Below, piece after piece: positions 16,428-24,628 of a stretch of 64,000 bases of DNA. The stretch comes from Promicromonospora sp. Populi. Lineage in GTDB: Bacteria > Actinomycetota > Actinomycetes > Actinomycetales > Cellulomonadaceae. The notes under the pieces are model-generated. The model saw nothing but the letters and a program-made list of their open reading frames with translations. It searched no databases and was not told where the DNA came from. The position numbers and the translations under genes were made by a program. Where the stretch lies: positions 2,728,001 to 2,792,000 of the forward strand of contig NZ_CP163528.1 in the NCBI RefSeq assembly GCF_041081105.1, given 5' to 3'. The stretch's first letter is position 1. Every line of letters begins with the position of its first letter.

Positions 16428-17414
16428 TTACGCGGTGGCCTCGGCCGTCTTGCGCGCTGCCTCTTCGGCCTTCTTCAGTGCTGCCTCTTCCGCCGCGCGC
16501 TTGCGCTGCAGCGCCCGACGGCGGGCCGGCCCCATGCCGGGGCGCTGCGCCCGCACGAAGTTCTTGTACGCGTCGGCGACCTCGTGCACAGGACCGTCCA
16601 TGACGAGCTGGCCCTGGTGCATCCACAGCACGCGCGTGCACATCGCCTCGATGGTCGAGATCGAGTGGCTCACGAGGAACACGGTTCCCGCGTTGGCGCG
16701 GACGTCCTCGATGCGCGACTTGCTGCGCTCCTTGAAGGCGGCGTCGCCGGTGGCGAGAGCCTCGTCGATCATCAGGATGTCCGGCGAGGACGCCGAGGAG
16801 ATCGCGAACCGCAGGCGCGCGCCCATGCCGGACGAGTACGTCCGCATCGGCAGGTAGACGAAGTCGCCGATGCCGGAGAACTCCACGACCTCGTCGAACC
16901 GCTCGTCGACCTGCTTGGGCGTGAGCCCGAGCGCGAGGCCGCCGATCATGATGTTGCGCTCACCCGTCAGCGACGGCATGAGCGCGGCGTTCACACCGAG
17001 CAGCGACGGCTCGCCCGAGACGTGCACGCTGCCGGACTTCGGGGGCATGAGCCCCGCGATCGCCCGCAGCATCGTGCTCTTGCCGGAGCCGTTGACACCG
17101 ACGATCCCGACGGACTCCCCGTGCCGCACCGTGAAGGAGACCCCCCGCACGGCGTGCACCTCACTGACGGCTCCGACGTGCCGGCGTCCGGCCCGCAGCA
17201 GCCGCTTGTAGAAGGGCACCTTCACCTTGACATCGCGGACGACGGCGCCGTTCTCGGCCGCCTTCTTGGCGCTGCCGCCGATGACGCGGTAGACGACGTG
17301 CAGGTCGTCCACCACGAGGCACAGGCCGCCGAGATCGGTCTCGAGCGCCTCCTCCCCGGCGTCCTCGGGCTCGACCTCGAGGTCGAAGTCCATGTGGTCG
17401 TCGGCCTCAGTCAC
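16428..17414 (-). CDS. polysaccharide/teichoic-acid ABC exporter ATPase (Wzt/TagH-like)
   Basis: A 328-residue ATP-binding subunit. An acidic N terminus precedes the nucleotide-binding domain, with Walker A GVNGSGKST at 106-114, signature SSGM, Walker B ILMIDEAL and the switch SHS. The long segment before Walker A (VHAVRGVSF) is typical of glycan exporters of the Wzt/TagH/RfbE group. It lacks the C-terminal carbohydrate-binding domain of true Wzt and ends in a charged Ala/Lys/Glu helix. The start overlaps the end of the permease gene by 8 bases. With that permease it should flip a lipid-linked glycan outward. Confidence 0.9.
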   Translation of the reverse strand: MTEADDHMDFDLEVEPEDAGEEALETDLGGLCLVVDDLHVVYRVIGGSAKKAAENGAVVRDVKVKVPFYKRLLRAGRRHVGAVSEVHAVRGVSFTVRHGESVGIVGVNGSGKSTMLRAIAGLMPPKSGSVHVSGEPSLLGVNAALMPSLTGERNIMIGGLALGLTPKQVDERFDEVVEFSGIGDFVYLPMRTYSSGMGARLRFAISSASSPDILMIDEALATGDAAFKERSKSRIEDVRANAGTVFLVSHSISTIEAMCTRVLWMHQGQLVMDGPVHEVADAYKNFVRAQRPGMGPARRRALQRKRAAEEAALKKAEEAARKTAEATA

Positions 17415-18396
17415 GTCCGTACCTCTCCTCGCCCCGCCAGAAGACGATGAAACCGATCACGAAGAACAGCACTGCCCACACGCCGCCGAGCACCCACATC
17501 AGGCCGCTGGGCGGGAAGGCCTCCTCCTGCATCAGCACGGAGCGCACCAGGTACAGGTAGACCGCGATGGGCTGGTAGTCCAGCACACCGGTGAAGATCG
17601 CCTTGGTCGTCTCGGAGACAGTCAGGTCCTCGATGTAGTGCGACACCGGGAAGATCACGCCGGACGCGTACATCAGCACCCGCATCACGAACCCGATGAT
17701 GTTGTCGAGGTCGGGGATGCTGGCCACCAGCCGCGCCATGATGAACGCCAGACCCGTGTTGAAGATCCACATCAGCGCGACGGCCGCGGGCAGCAGCAGC
17801 CACCACCACGTCACGTGGACCATCTCGTACGTCGGGATGAAGCCGCTGAGCAGCGTGATGGCACACATCACGACGATCGCCGGGATGAGCGTGGTGAGCA
17901 GCGACAGCACGGTCGACATCGGCAGCACGGCGCGTGGGAAGTGCAGGGAGCGCAGGAGCTGCGTCTTGCCGCTGATCGACTTGGCGCCGCCACTCACGGA
18001 GGCCTCGACGAACCGGAACATGAAGACGCCGATCACGATGTACGCGATCGAGTTGCTCACCCCGCGGCTCAGGTGGAGCACGATGCCGAAGATCAGCACG
18101 TACACGGCCGCGTTGAGGATCGGGTTGAGCACTGCCCAGAGCTGGCCCAGGTAGTTGTTCTGGTTCTTGGCGTACGCCGTGGACGTCGCCAGGACCCGGA
18201 TGAACGCCCAGCGACTCGCCAGGCTGCGGATGTACTCGCCGAGCGGCGGGCGGACGTTCAGGGGGCGTAGCCCGTACTGCTTCGCGAGAGCGAGCCGCTC
18301 CGCAGACGTCATGCTGGAGACGAGCGGCGGCGGCGGCTTCTTGGCATCGCCAGCGGCGGGCTTTGCCGGCGCCGCATCGGTAGTAGGTGTGCTCAC
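17407..18396 (-). CDS. polysaccharide ABC exporter permease (Wzm/TagG-like)
   Basis: A 329-residue ABC-2 type permease. A Pro/Ala/Lys-rich cytoplasmic N terminus of about 30 residues is followed by six predicted helices, with the family stretch NYLGQLWAVLNPILNAAVY and SGVIFPVSHY. It pairs with the adjacent ATPase to export a complete glycan made by the neighbouring transferases. GTG 18396 is chosen since the frame upstream is not protein-like and a TAGGAT promoter lies about 57 bases upstream. Confidence 0.9.
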   Translation of the reverse strand: MSTPTTDAAPAKPAAGDAKKPPPPLVSSMTSAERLALAKQYGLRPLNVRPPLGEYIRSLASRWAFIRVLATSTAYAKNQNNYLGQLWAVLNPILNAAVYVLIFGIVLHLSRGVSNSIAYIVIGVFMFRFVEASVSGGAKSISGKTQLLRSLHFPRAVLPMSTVLSLLTTLIPAIVVMCAITLLSGFIPTYEMVHVTWWWLLLPAAVALMWIFNTGLAFIMARLVASIPDLDNIIGFVMRVLMYASGVIFPVSHYIEDLTVSETTKAIFTGVLDYQPIAVYLYLVRSVLMQEEAFPPSGLMWVLGGVWAVLFFVIGFIVFWRGEERYGRD

Positions 18397-18452
18397 GGTG
18401 CGTGAAATACCTGTCTGGTCGGGGGCACTGCCGGGGACGATCCGGCCGTTCG

Positions 18453-18458
18453 ATCCTA
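18453..18458 (-). promoter_or_regulatory. -10 element for the exporter operon
   Basis: TAGGAT on the minus strand, about 57 bases before GTG 18396, within a 164-bp divergent gap. Next to it lies an imperfect palindrome with GGGTC-ACA-GACCC (18461-18473), a possible operator. No clear -35 is seen. Confidence 0.45.
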
Positions 18459-18560
18459 GCGGGTCACAGACCCTAGCAGCGTGATCGGGAATCCTCGTCG
18501 GGGCCATGAGACCACACCGGACGGACCTCGCAAGACCCGTCACGTGAGAGACTGCACCGC

Positions 18561-19634
18561 GTGCAGCACCCCCGTCCCGCTCCTCGAACACCCGACCCGC
18601 ACGCCGCGTCTGCACGTGTCGCCGGCGCCCTGGTCGAGTCGCCGCTGCAGCTGCTCTGCACGGTCGAAGCGCACGCCGCCGGGTACGGCGGAACCGAGAC
18701 GCACGTGCACGTCCGCGACGACGTCCCCGCCCTGGGCGACGCCCTGGAGGCCGTCCGCGAGCTCGCCCTGCCCGAGGGGCTGACCTTCGACCTGGCGGGC
18801 CGGCGCAGCGCCCTGACTGCGCGCGAGCCCGTGTGGCTCGTAGGCGACGCCTTCTCCGGCCTCTTCCAGGCCACTGCCCCCCTGCGCCGCCCGGAGCGCA
18901 TAGTCCTGGTCGACGACGGCCTGGCGACCCTCGAGCTGTGCCGCCTCCTGGTGCGCCGCGACCCGCTGGTCCGGATCGGCCGGCCGGCGCGCGCGCCCCG
19001 GCGTCGGCTCGGAGCCGTGGCCGCCGGCCGCCTGCGGTCGCTGGCCGCCGACGGCCGCGTGACGATCTTCACCGCACTCCCCCTCGGGCCCGACCTGGCC
19101 ACCGGCCTGCGGGCGCAGGGCTTCGACGTGCGGCACAACGACTTCGGCTGGCTCACCACGCAGCCGGTCGAAGAGACGATCCCCGAGCCCACGATCGTCG
19201 TCGGCTCGGCGATGGCCGCCGACGGGCTGATCGATCCCCACCGGTACATCGACTGGATCAGGTCGCTGGCCAAGGAGTCGGCGCTGCGCTACTTCCCCCA
19301 CCGCCGGCAGACGCCGGAGCTGCTCGCGGCCCTGGCGGAGACCGACGGCGTGACCGTGGACGCGCCCGGCGCGCCCGTCGAGATCCGGCTGCGCGGCCTG
19401 CGGGCCGGCCAGCGGGTGCTGAGCCTGCCGTCGACATCGACGATCCTGTTGACCACTATCATTTCACCGCTCGGTGTCCCCGTCACCGCGCTCGACGTGC
19501 CCGCCGACTGGTGGACCGCGCGCGCCTCGGCCGACCAGCGAGCACACCTGACCAGCGTCGTCGAGCTCGCCCGGCAAGCCCGGGCCGCAGCCGAGGACGT
19601 TAAGAAAACAGACTCCCCGGAGGCGAACGAATGA
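18561..19634 (+). CDS. GT52/polysialyltransferase-like glycosyltransferase
   Basis: A 357-residue GT-B-type protein. It opens with VESPLQLLCTVEAH, like the start of bacterial lipooligosaccharide sialyltransferases. Three sialyltransferase-type motifs are in the right order: DDG at 118-120 (LVDDGLAT), a histidine motif YFPHRRQ with His247 where the family usually has HP, and a Ser motif SLPSTSTILLT at 289-299. The HP Pro is Arg248 here. Next to neuB and neuA genes it is a good candidate to transfer a CMP-nonulosonate, though the residue change leaves donor specificity open. GTG 18561 is the likely start; its stop overlaps the next ATG (ATGA). Confidence 0.65.
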   Translation: MQHPRPAPRTPDPHAASARVAGALVESPLQLLCTVEAHAAGYGGTETHVHVRDDVPALGDALEAVRELALPEGLTFDLAGRRSALTAREPVWLVGDAFSGLFQATAPLRRPERIVLVDDGLATLELCRLLVRRDPLVRIGRPARAPRRRLGAVAAGRLRSLAADGRVTIFTALPLGPDLATGLRAQGFDVRHNDFGWLTTQPVEETIPEPTIVVGSAMAADGLIDPHRYIDWIRSLAKESALRYFPHRRQTPELLAALAETDGVTVDAPGAPVEIRLRGLRAGQRVLSLPSTSTILLTTIISPLGVPVTALDVPADWWTARASADQRAHLTSVVELARQARAAAEDVKKTDSPEANE

Positions 19635-20854
19635 CCATCCGCGTGCTCGCGGTCGCGGACAGCGACTCCTATCTGAAGTGGGCATGCGCGACGCTGGACA
19701 GGCTCGGCCCGGCCGACGAGGCCGGGCTCGACCGCTCGGCAGTGATCGTCAAGACGCCGATCGCGCCGACCACCAGTCAGATCGCCGCCGCAGTCGCGGG
19801 GTCTTCAGTGGTCCGTCCCGCCGTGCTGCCCGTCCGGGAGCTCGCCGCGCACATCCGTGAAAAGTCGCCCGACGTCGTGCTGATCGCCGCCACCGGCCCG
19901 GTCGCCGAGGTAGTGGCGCGCGCCATCGTCGCCGCCGCGGGGAAGCACCGTCCCGCGCTCATCACCGGCCTGCCGGGCATGGCGCTGCCCGCCACCCCCG
20001 AGGGCACGGGCTGGCGCCGCTGGTGCGACGCGTTCGTGGTGCACAGCCGCCTCGAGGTCGACGCCTACCGGGTGGCGTTCGCCGCGCACGGCGTCGCCCC
20101 GGAGGTGCCGCTGGCACGCCTGCCGTTCCTCGAGCACATGGCCACGAGCCTCGGCACCGAGCCGGTCAAGCGCGTCGTGTTCGCCGCGCAGGCCAAGGTG
20201 CCGGACAACCGGCCCGACCGCGTCACCCTCCTGGACCGCCTCGCGCGGCTCGCCGAGGAGGACTTCGAGGTCATCGTCAAGCTGCGCGCCCGCAAGGGCG
20301 AGCGGCAGACGCACAACGAGGCCTTCCCCTACGACGAGCTGTGGGACACGGAGCACGAGCGGCTCGGGCACCGCAGCGACGCGCTGCGGTTCGTCGACGG
20401 CCCCATGGCCGAGTGGCTGCAGGCCGGCTCGGCGCTCATGACCGTCAGCTCGACCGCCGCGATGGAGTCGCTGGCCCTGGACCTGTCCACGGTCATCATC
20501 GACGACTTCGGCGTGACCCCCGAGCTGCTCAACGCACCGTTCGCCGGCAGCGGCTGCGTGCTGCCGGTCGCTGCCGCCGCCGAGGCGTTCCGCACGGGTG
20601 GGCCGAAGCCGGATCCCGCCTGGCTCGAGGACAACTACCTGCACGGCACCGAGTCGGAGCTGCCGGCCACGGTCCGCGACCTGGCCGAGCGCCGCAGGGC
20701 CGGCACCCTGACCGACCTGCCAGAGGTCAAGCCGTGGCTCCGCACCCGCTACCTCCGCATGGCGCTGCAGATGTACCTGCCGAAGTTCGTCTACGACACG
20801 ATCCGCCTCACCACTCGCCCGGCCCGCCTCCTGCTCCTGGACCGAAAGGCCTGA
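19631..20854 (+). CDS. putative glycosyltransferase, DUF6716-like
   Basis: A 407-residue soluble protein resembling DUF6716 putative glycosyltransferases of actinobacteria. Visible landmarks are ITGLPGMALPA, FVVHSRLEVDAY, RVVFAAQAKVPDNRPDR, RKGERQTHNEAFPYDELW and MTVSSTAAMESLALDL, the last a Ser/Thr-rich loop like that in GT-B enzymes which bind the donor phosphate. It is coupled by ATGA to the sialyltransferase-like gene and is followed directly by a long terminator, so the two form one unit. The donor sugar and acceptor are not predictable; no DxD motif is needed for this fold. Confidence 0.6.
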   Translation: MTIRVLAVADSDSYLKWACATLDRLGPADEAGLDRSAVIVKTPIAPTTSQIAAAVAGSSVVRPAVLPVRELAAHIREKSPDVVLIAATGPVAEVVARAIVAAAGKHRPALITGLPGMALPATPEGTGWRRWCDAFVVHSRLEVDAYRVAFAAHGVAPEVPLARLPFLEHMATSLGTEPVKRVVFAAQAKVPDNRPDRVTLLDRLARLAEEDFEVIVKLRARKGERQTHNEAFPYDELWDTEHERLGHRSDALRFVDGPMAEWLQAGSALMTVSSTAAMESLALDLSTVIIDDFGVTPELLNAPFAGSGCVLPVAAAAEAFRTGGPKPDPAWLEDNYLHGTESELPATVRDLAERRRAGTLTDLPEVKPWLRTRYLRMALQMYLPKFVYDTIRLTTRPARLLLLDRKA

Positions 20855-20861
20855 GACCAGT

Positions 20862-20929
20862 CGAGATCTGGTGTCTGCGGCGAGATCTGGTGGTGCGCCA
20901 CCAGATCTCGCCGCAGACACCAGATCTCG
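20862..20929. terminator. very long perfect hairpin terminator
   Basis: Perfect 32-bp arms (20862-20893 and 20898-20929) around the loop TGCG, starting 7 bases after the stop at 20854. Each arm contains the 12-mer CGAGATCTGGTG twice. It separates convergent genes ending at 20854 and 20956. Confidence 0.85.
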
Positions 20930-20955
20930 CGGGATCGCCCGGGAGGGCGCGGGGG

Positions 20956-21999
20956 CTAGACGCCGTCGTCTACCCGGACTCGGTTTGTCAGGCCGCGGAG
21001 GAAGCCCGCGCCCCAGGCCATGTGCATGGTTACCAGGGTCGCCGGCAGGGCGAGCGCCGAGCGCAGGTCGAGCCGCGGCTGCCGCGTCGCGGCATGCACC
21101 GACGCGGCGAGCACACCCAGCAGGTACGCGGCCGGCGCCACGAGGCCGACCAGCACCAGGGGCAGCGAGCCCGCGATCGCCCCGGCCACGGCCAGCACGA
21201 TCGAGGCGCCGAGCACTACGACGGCGGTCGGCGGGGCGAGGTACCGGGGGTTGGCGGTGCCGGGGTTGCGGCGCACCACCTCGCGACGCCACATGCCGGT
21301 ACGCCAGAACTGCGTGGCGATGGCGCCCAGCGTCCGGCGCGGTTTGTACTCGACGACGAGCGACGGGTCGAACCACAGGAGGCTGCCGCTGTTGCGCAGC
21401 CGCAGGCACAGCTCCCAGTCCTGGGCCCGCACGTACACGGGCGAGTAGCCGCCCACACGCTCCAGCGCCTCGCGGCGGAAGGTGCCCAGGTAGACCGTCT
21501 CGGCCGGGCCGGCGGTGCCGCCCGTGTGGAACGACGCCGCACCCAGGCCCGCCGGGTGGGTCATCGCGCGCGCCACGGCCTTCTGGACCGGGGTGTCGCC
21601 GACGGGCAGCATGCGCCCGCCGACGCCGTCGGCCCCCGCTGCCTGGAGCGCGTCCACCGCACGGCGCACGTACGTGGGCTCGGCCACGGTGTGGCCGTCC
21701 ACCCGGACGAAGATCGAGTGTCCCTCGGGCATGCGCTCCAGGCCTGCGTTCAGGCCGAGCGGCTTGGAGCCCGTCGGGTTGTCCACCACCGTGACGCGGC
21801 CGGTCTCGACCGCGAGCTTGTCCGCGATCTCACGCGTCCGGTCCTTCGACGGGCCTACCGCGAGCACCATGTGCAGCGGGTGCGGGTAGTCCTGGCCCAG
21901 GATCGAGCGCACCATCGCCTCGAGGTACGGCTCCTCGTCTCGTACGACGGCGACGACCGTCACCAACGGCATGCTCGCCGCCTCTACCCGCTCGGGCAC
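20956..21999 (-). CDS. membrane glycosyltransferase family 2 (ExoA-like)
   Basis: A 347-residue GT2 enzyme of the succinoglycan ExoA type. The GT-A domain has TVVAVVRDEEPYLEAMVRSI, then VRVDGHT as the DxD-equivalent, GGRMLPVGDTPVQ, and RAQDWELCLRLRNSG, the ED/QxxRW-like catalytic loop. Two or three helices near residues 230-290 anchor it in the membrane. GTG 21999 is preferred over later ATG 21972 because AGGGGG lies just upstream. It lies after neuA-neuB on the same strand, 205 bases downstream, and probably adds a sugar during assembly of the exported glycan. Confidence 0.85.
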   Translation of the reverse strand: MPERVEAASMPLVTVVAVVRDEEPYLEAMVRSILGQDYPHPLHMVLAVGPSKDRTREIADKLAVETGRVTVVDNPTGSKPLGLNAGLERMPEGHSIFVRVDGHTVAEPTYVRRAVDALQAAGADGVGGRMLPVGDTPVQKAVARAMTHPAGLGAASFHTGGTAGPAETVYLGTFRREALERVGGYSPVYVRAQDWELCLRLRNSGSLLWFDPSLVVEYKPRRTLGAIATQFWRTGMWRREVVRRNPGTANPRYLAPPTAVVVLGASIVLAVAGAIAGSLPLVLVGLVAPAAYLLGVLAASVHAATRQPRLDLRSALALPATLVTMHMAWGAGFLRGLTNRVRVDDGV

Positions 22000-22073
22000 G
22001 AGGCCCCCTCTCGCGATAGCTGGGCCGGTCCGGCCCGGACGTGTCCCGGGGCCTGCCGGACCCGGGTACATCA

Positions 22074-22105
22074 GAGGCGGGCACCGCGCGTGCGGCGCCC
22101 GCCTC
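22074..22105 (-). terminator. hairpin downstream of neuB
   Basis: GAGGCGGGC (22074-22082) pairs perfectly with GCCCGCCTC (22097-22105). It lies about 100 bases after the neuB stop in a 205-base gap before the GT2 start and has no T run, so it could be a terminator or an attenuator that lowers GT2 expression. The rest of the gap shows only smaller GGCTCAG/CTGAGCC inverted repeats. Confidence 0.45.
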
Positions 22106-22204
22106 CGAAAGTGAACAGCTACGGCTCAGACTCTATCGATCACGCCTGAGCCTGCGCTCCGGGCGAGTGCCTCCTCGGCCCTCACCCTGCGCTGCGTCTT
22201 CGGC

Positions 22205-23098
<894 letters not shown>

Positions 23099-23155
23099 AA
23101 CAAGGTCCTTCCGAAAGGGTCGAGCACAGGTTAGTGCTGTTACGTGTCGTCGGGA

Positions 23156-24400
23156 CTAACCGGTGACGACGGGGGTCTGGGCAGTTGCTGGACTTGTGGT
23201 GACTTCACCCGGACGCGCAGCGAGTATACGGTCACAGATCTCACGAATCGCACCGTTCCCGCCCTCGCGGGACAGTACGAGCCTGGCCTGAGCCTTGACC
23301 TCAGGGCGTGCGTCGGCTACCGCGACCGGCCACCCGACGACCGCCATCGCGGCGAGGTCGTTGATGTCGTTCCCGACGTAGGCGACCCGTGCCGGGTCGA
23401 GGTTCTGCTCGGCGATCCAGCCGCGCAGAGCGGTGGCCTTGTCCTCGATACCGTGCATGACCTGCACCTTCAGCTTGTCAGCACGCGAGGCCACCACCTT
23501 GTTGGTCTCGGTCGACAGGATGAGGAACGGCAGGCCCGTACGGCGCAGACGGGACACGCCCATGCCGTCGCCACGGCTCACCCGCACCTGCTCGGTGCCG
23601 TCCTGGTCGACGTAGGCGTGGTCGTCGGTGTGCACACCGTCGAAGTCTGTGACAAGCGCATCAACGTCGAGCGGCAGCGGCGCGGCGTCGCTCTCCTGGT
23701 CGACGAGCTGGCGGGCGAGCCAGAGGTCGCGCGGCTCGTCGATCTCGATGGACCACTCGGGTGCCAGCGGCTGGATGCCGACGTCGCCGAAGAAGCGGCG
23801 GCCGCTCTCCCGGAACCCATCGGTGCGCATCACGTAGAACGCACCGGTCTCCCGGAAGTGCGGGGCGCGCTCCTGGCGGCGCGGGCGGTACTCGGTGGTG
23901 TGGCCGACGGGCGTGGCGACGCCGTCGTCGACGCGCCACTGGAAGTCGTGGGTCTCGGAGACCGCGACCACCACGTCCTTCTCCCCCACCGTGACGCGGC
24001 GGATCGCCGTGTCCAGGTCCTCCGGGTCGATGAACGGCGAGGTGCACTGCACCAGAACGGTCACGGGCGGGATCTCCTGGGCGGGCAGGCCGCCGTCGCC
24101 GGCCTCGACGCGGTCGAGCACGTGCAGCATCGCGGACTCCGACGACGCCGTGCTGCCCGCGATCTCCGCGGGGCGAGCCACGACGCGCGCACCGTGCAAG
24201 CGGGCCTCGGCAGCGATCTCGTCGTGGTCGGTCGAGACGATGACCTCGGCCACCGAGGGGGCGGCGAGCGCCGCCTGGACTGCACGCCCGACGAGCGTGA
24301 TCCCGTCCACCCGCGCGAGGTTCTTCAGGGGTACACCCTGCGAGCCTCCCCGGGCCGGGATAATGACAACGGCGGACGGGGTTTCACCGGGTAGGGACAT
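23156..24400 (-). CDS. neuA: CMP-nonulosonate cytidylyltransferase fused to HAD phosphatase
   Basis: A 414-residue two-domain protein. Residues about 10-230 are a CMP-sugar synthetase: IIPARGGSQGVPLKN, VIVSTDHDEIA, LVQCTSPFI and FRETGAFYVMRTD. Residues about 243-400 are a KdsC-like HAD phosphatase: nucleophile motif DFDGVHTDD, FLILSTETN and YVGNDINDLAAM. The first domain would activate a sialic-like acid with CTP; the second could remove a 9-phosphate from the NeuB product. The same domain order is known in animal CMP-sialic acid synthetases. ATG 24400 fits the GAGAG ribosome site better than GTG 24409. Confidence 0.88.
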   Translation of the reverse strand: MSLPGETPSAVVIIPARGGSQGVPLKNLARVDGITLVGRAVQAALAAPSVAEVIVSTDHDEIAAEARLHGARVVARPAEIAGSTASSESAMLHVLDRVEAGDGGLPAQEIPPVTVLVQCTSPFIDPEDLDTAIRRVTVGEKDVVVAVSETHDFQWRVDDGVATPVGHTTEYRPRRQERAPHFRETGAFYVMRTDGFRESGRRFFGDVGIQPLAPEWSIEIDEPRDLWLARQLVDQESDAAPLPLDVDALVTDFDGVHTDDHAYVDQDGTEQVRVSRGDGMGVSRLRRTGLPFLILSTETNKVVASRADKLKVQVMHGIEDKATALRGWIAEQNLDPARVAYVGNDINDLAAMAVVGWPVAVADARPEVKAQARLVLSREGGNGAIREICDRILAARPGEVTTSPATAQTPVVTG

Positions 24401-24628
24401 ACGTGGCACTCTCGCGGTTGAGTCGGGATGGATACGCCGTCCACAGTAGCGCTACCCACGCACTGCGACGCACACAGCGCCCGCACTCGGGCCCGCCCAA
24501 GGTGTGGGATCCTGCCGTTGCGCAGTGGTAGATCGCGTTCCTCAGAATCCTTGCCAGGATTTCCCCACCAAGCGGTGTGCGCGGCCTCGCAGGCCGGCGC
24601 GTCCGTGCCGAGAACGGAGACAGCTCGA
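24401..24628. other. divergent intergenic region, neuA / pyruvyltransferase
   Basis: This 228-base gap must carry promoters for both directions. No confident -35/-10 pair stands out; TATCCA on the minus strand is a weak candidate near 24431-24436. The plus-strand frame is open here but has no ribosome site until GTG 24629. I see no RNA gene that folds convincingly. Confidence 0.4.

Noticed and set aside
24501..24570. A 70-base stretch with a tRNA-like D-loop (AGTGGTAGA) and ending in CCACCA.
   Set aside because: The acceptor strands do not pair over 7 bp, there is no T-loop (TTCRANY) and no sound anticodon stem; similarity is limited to one short motif.
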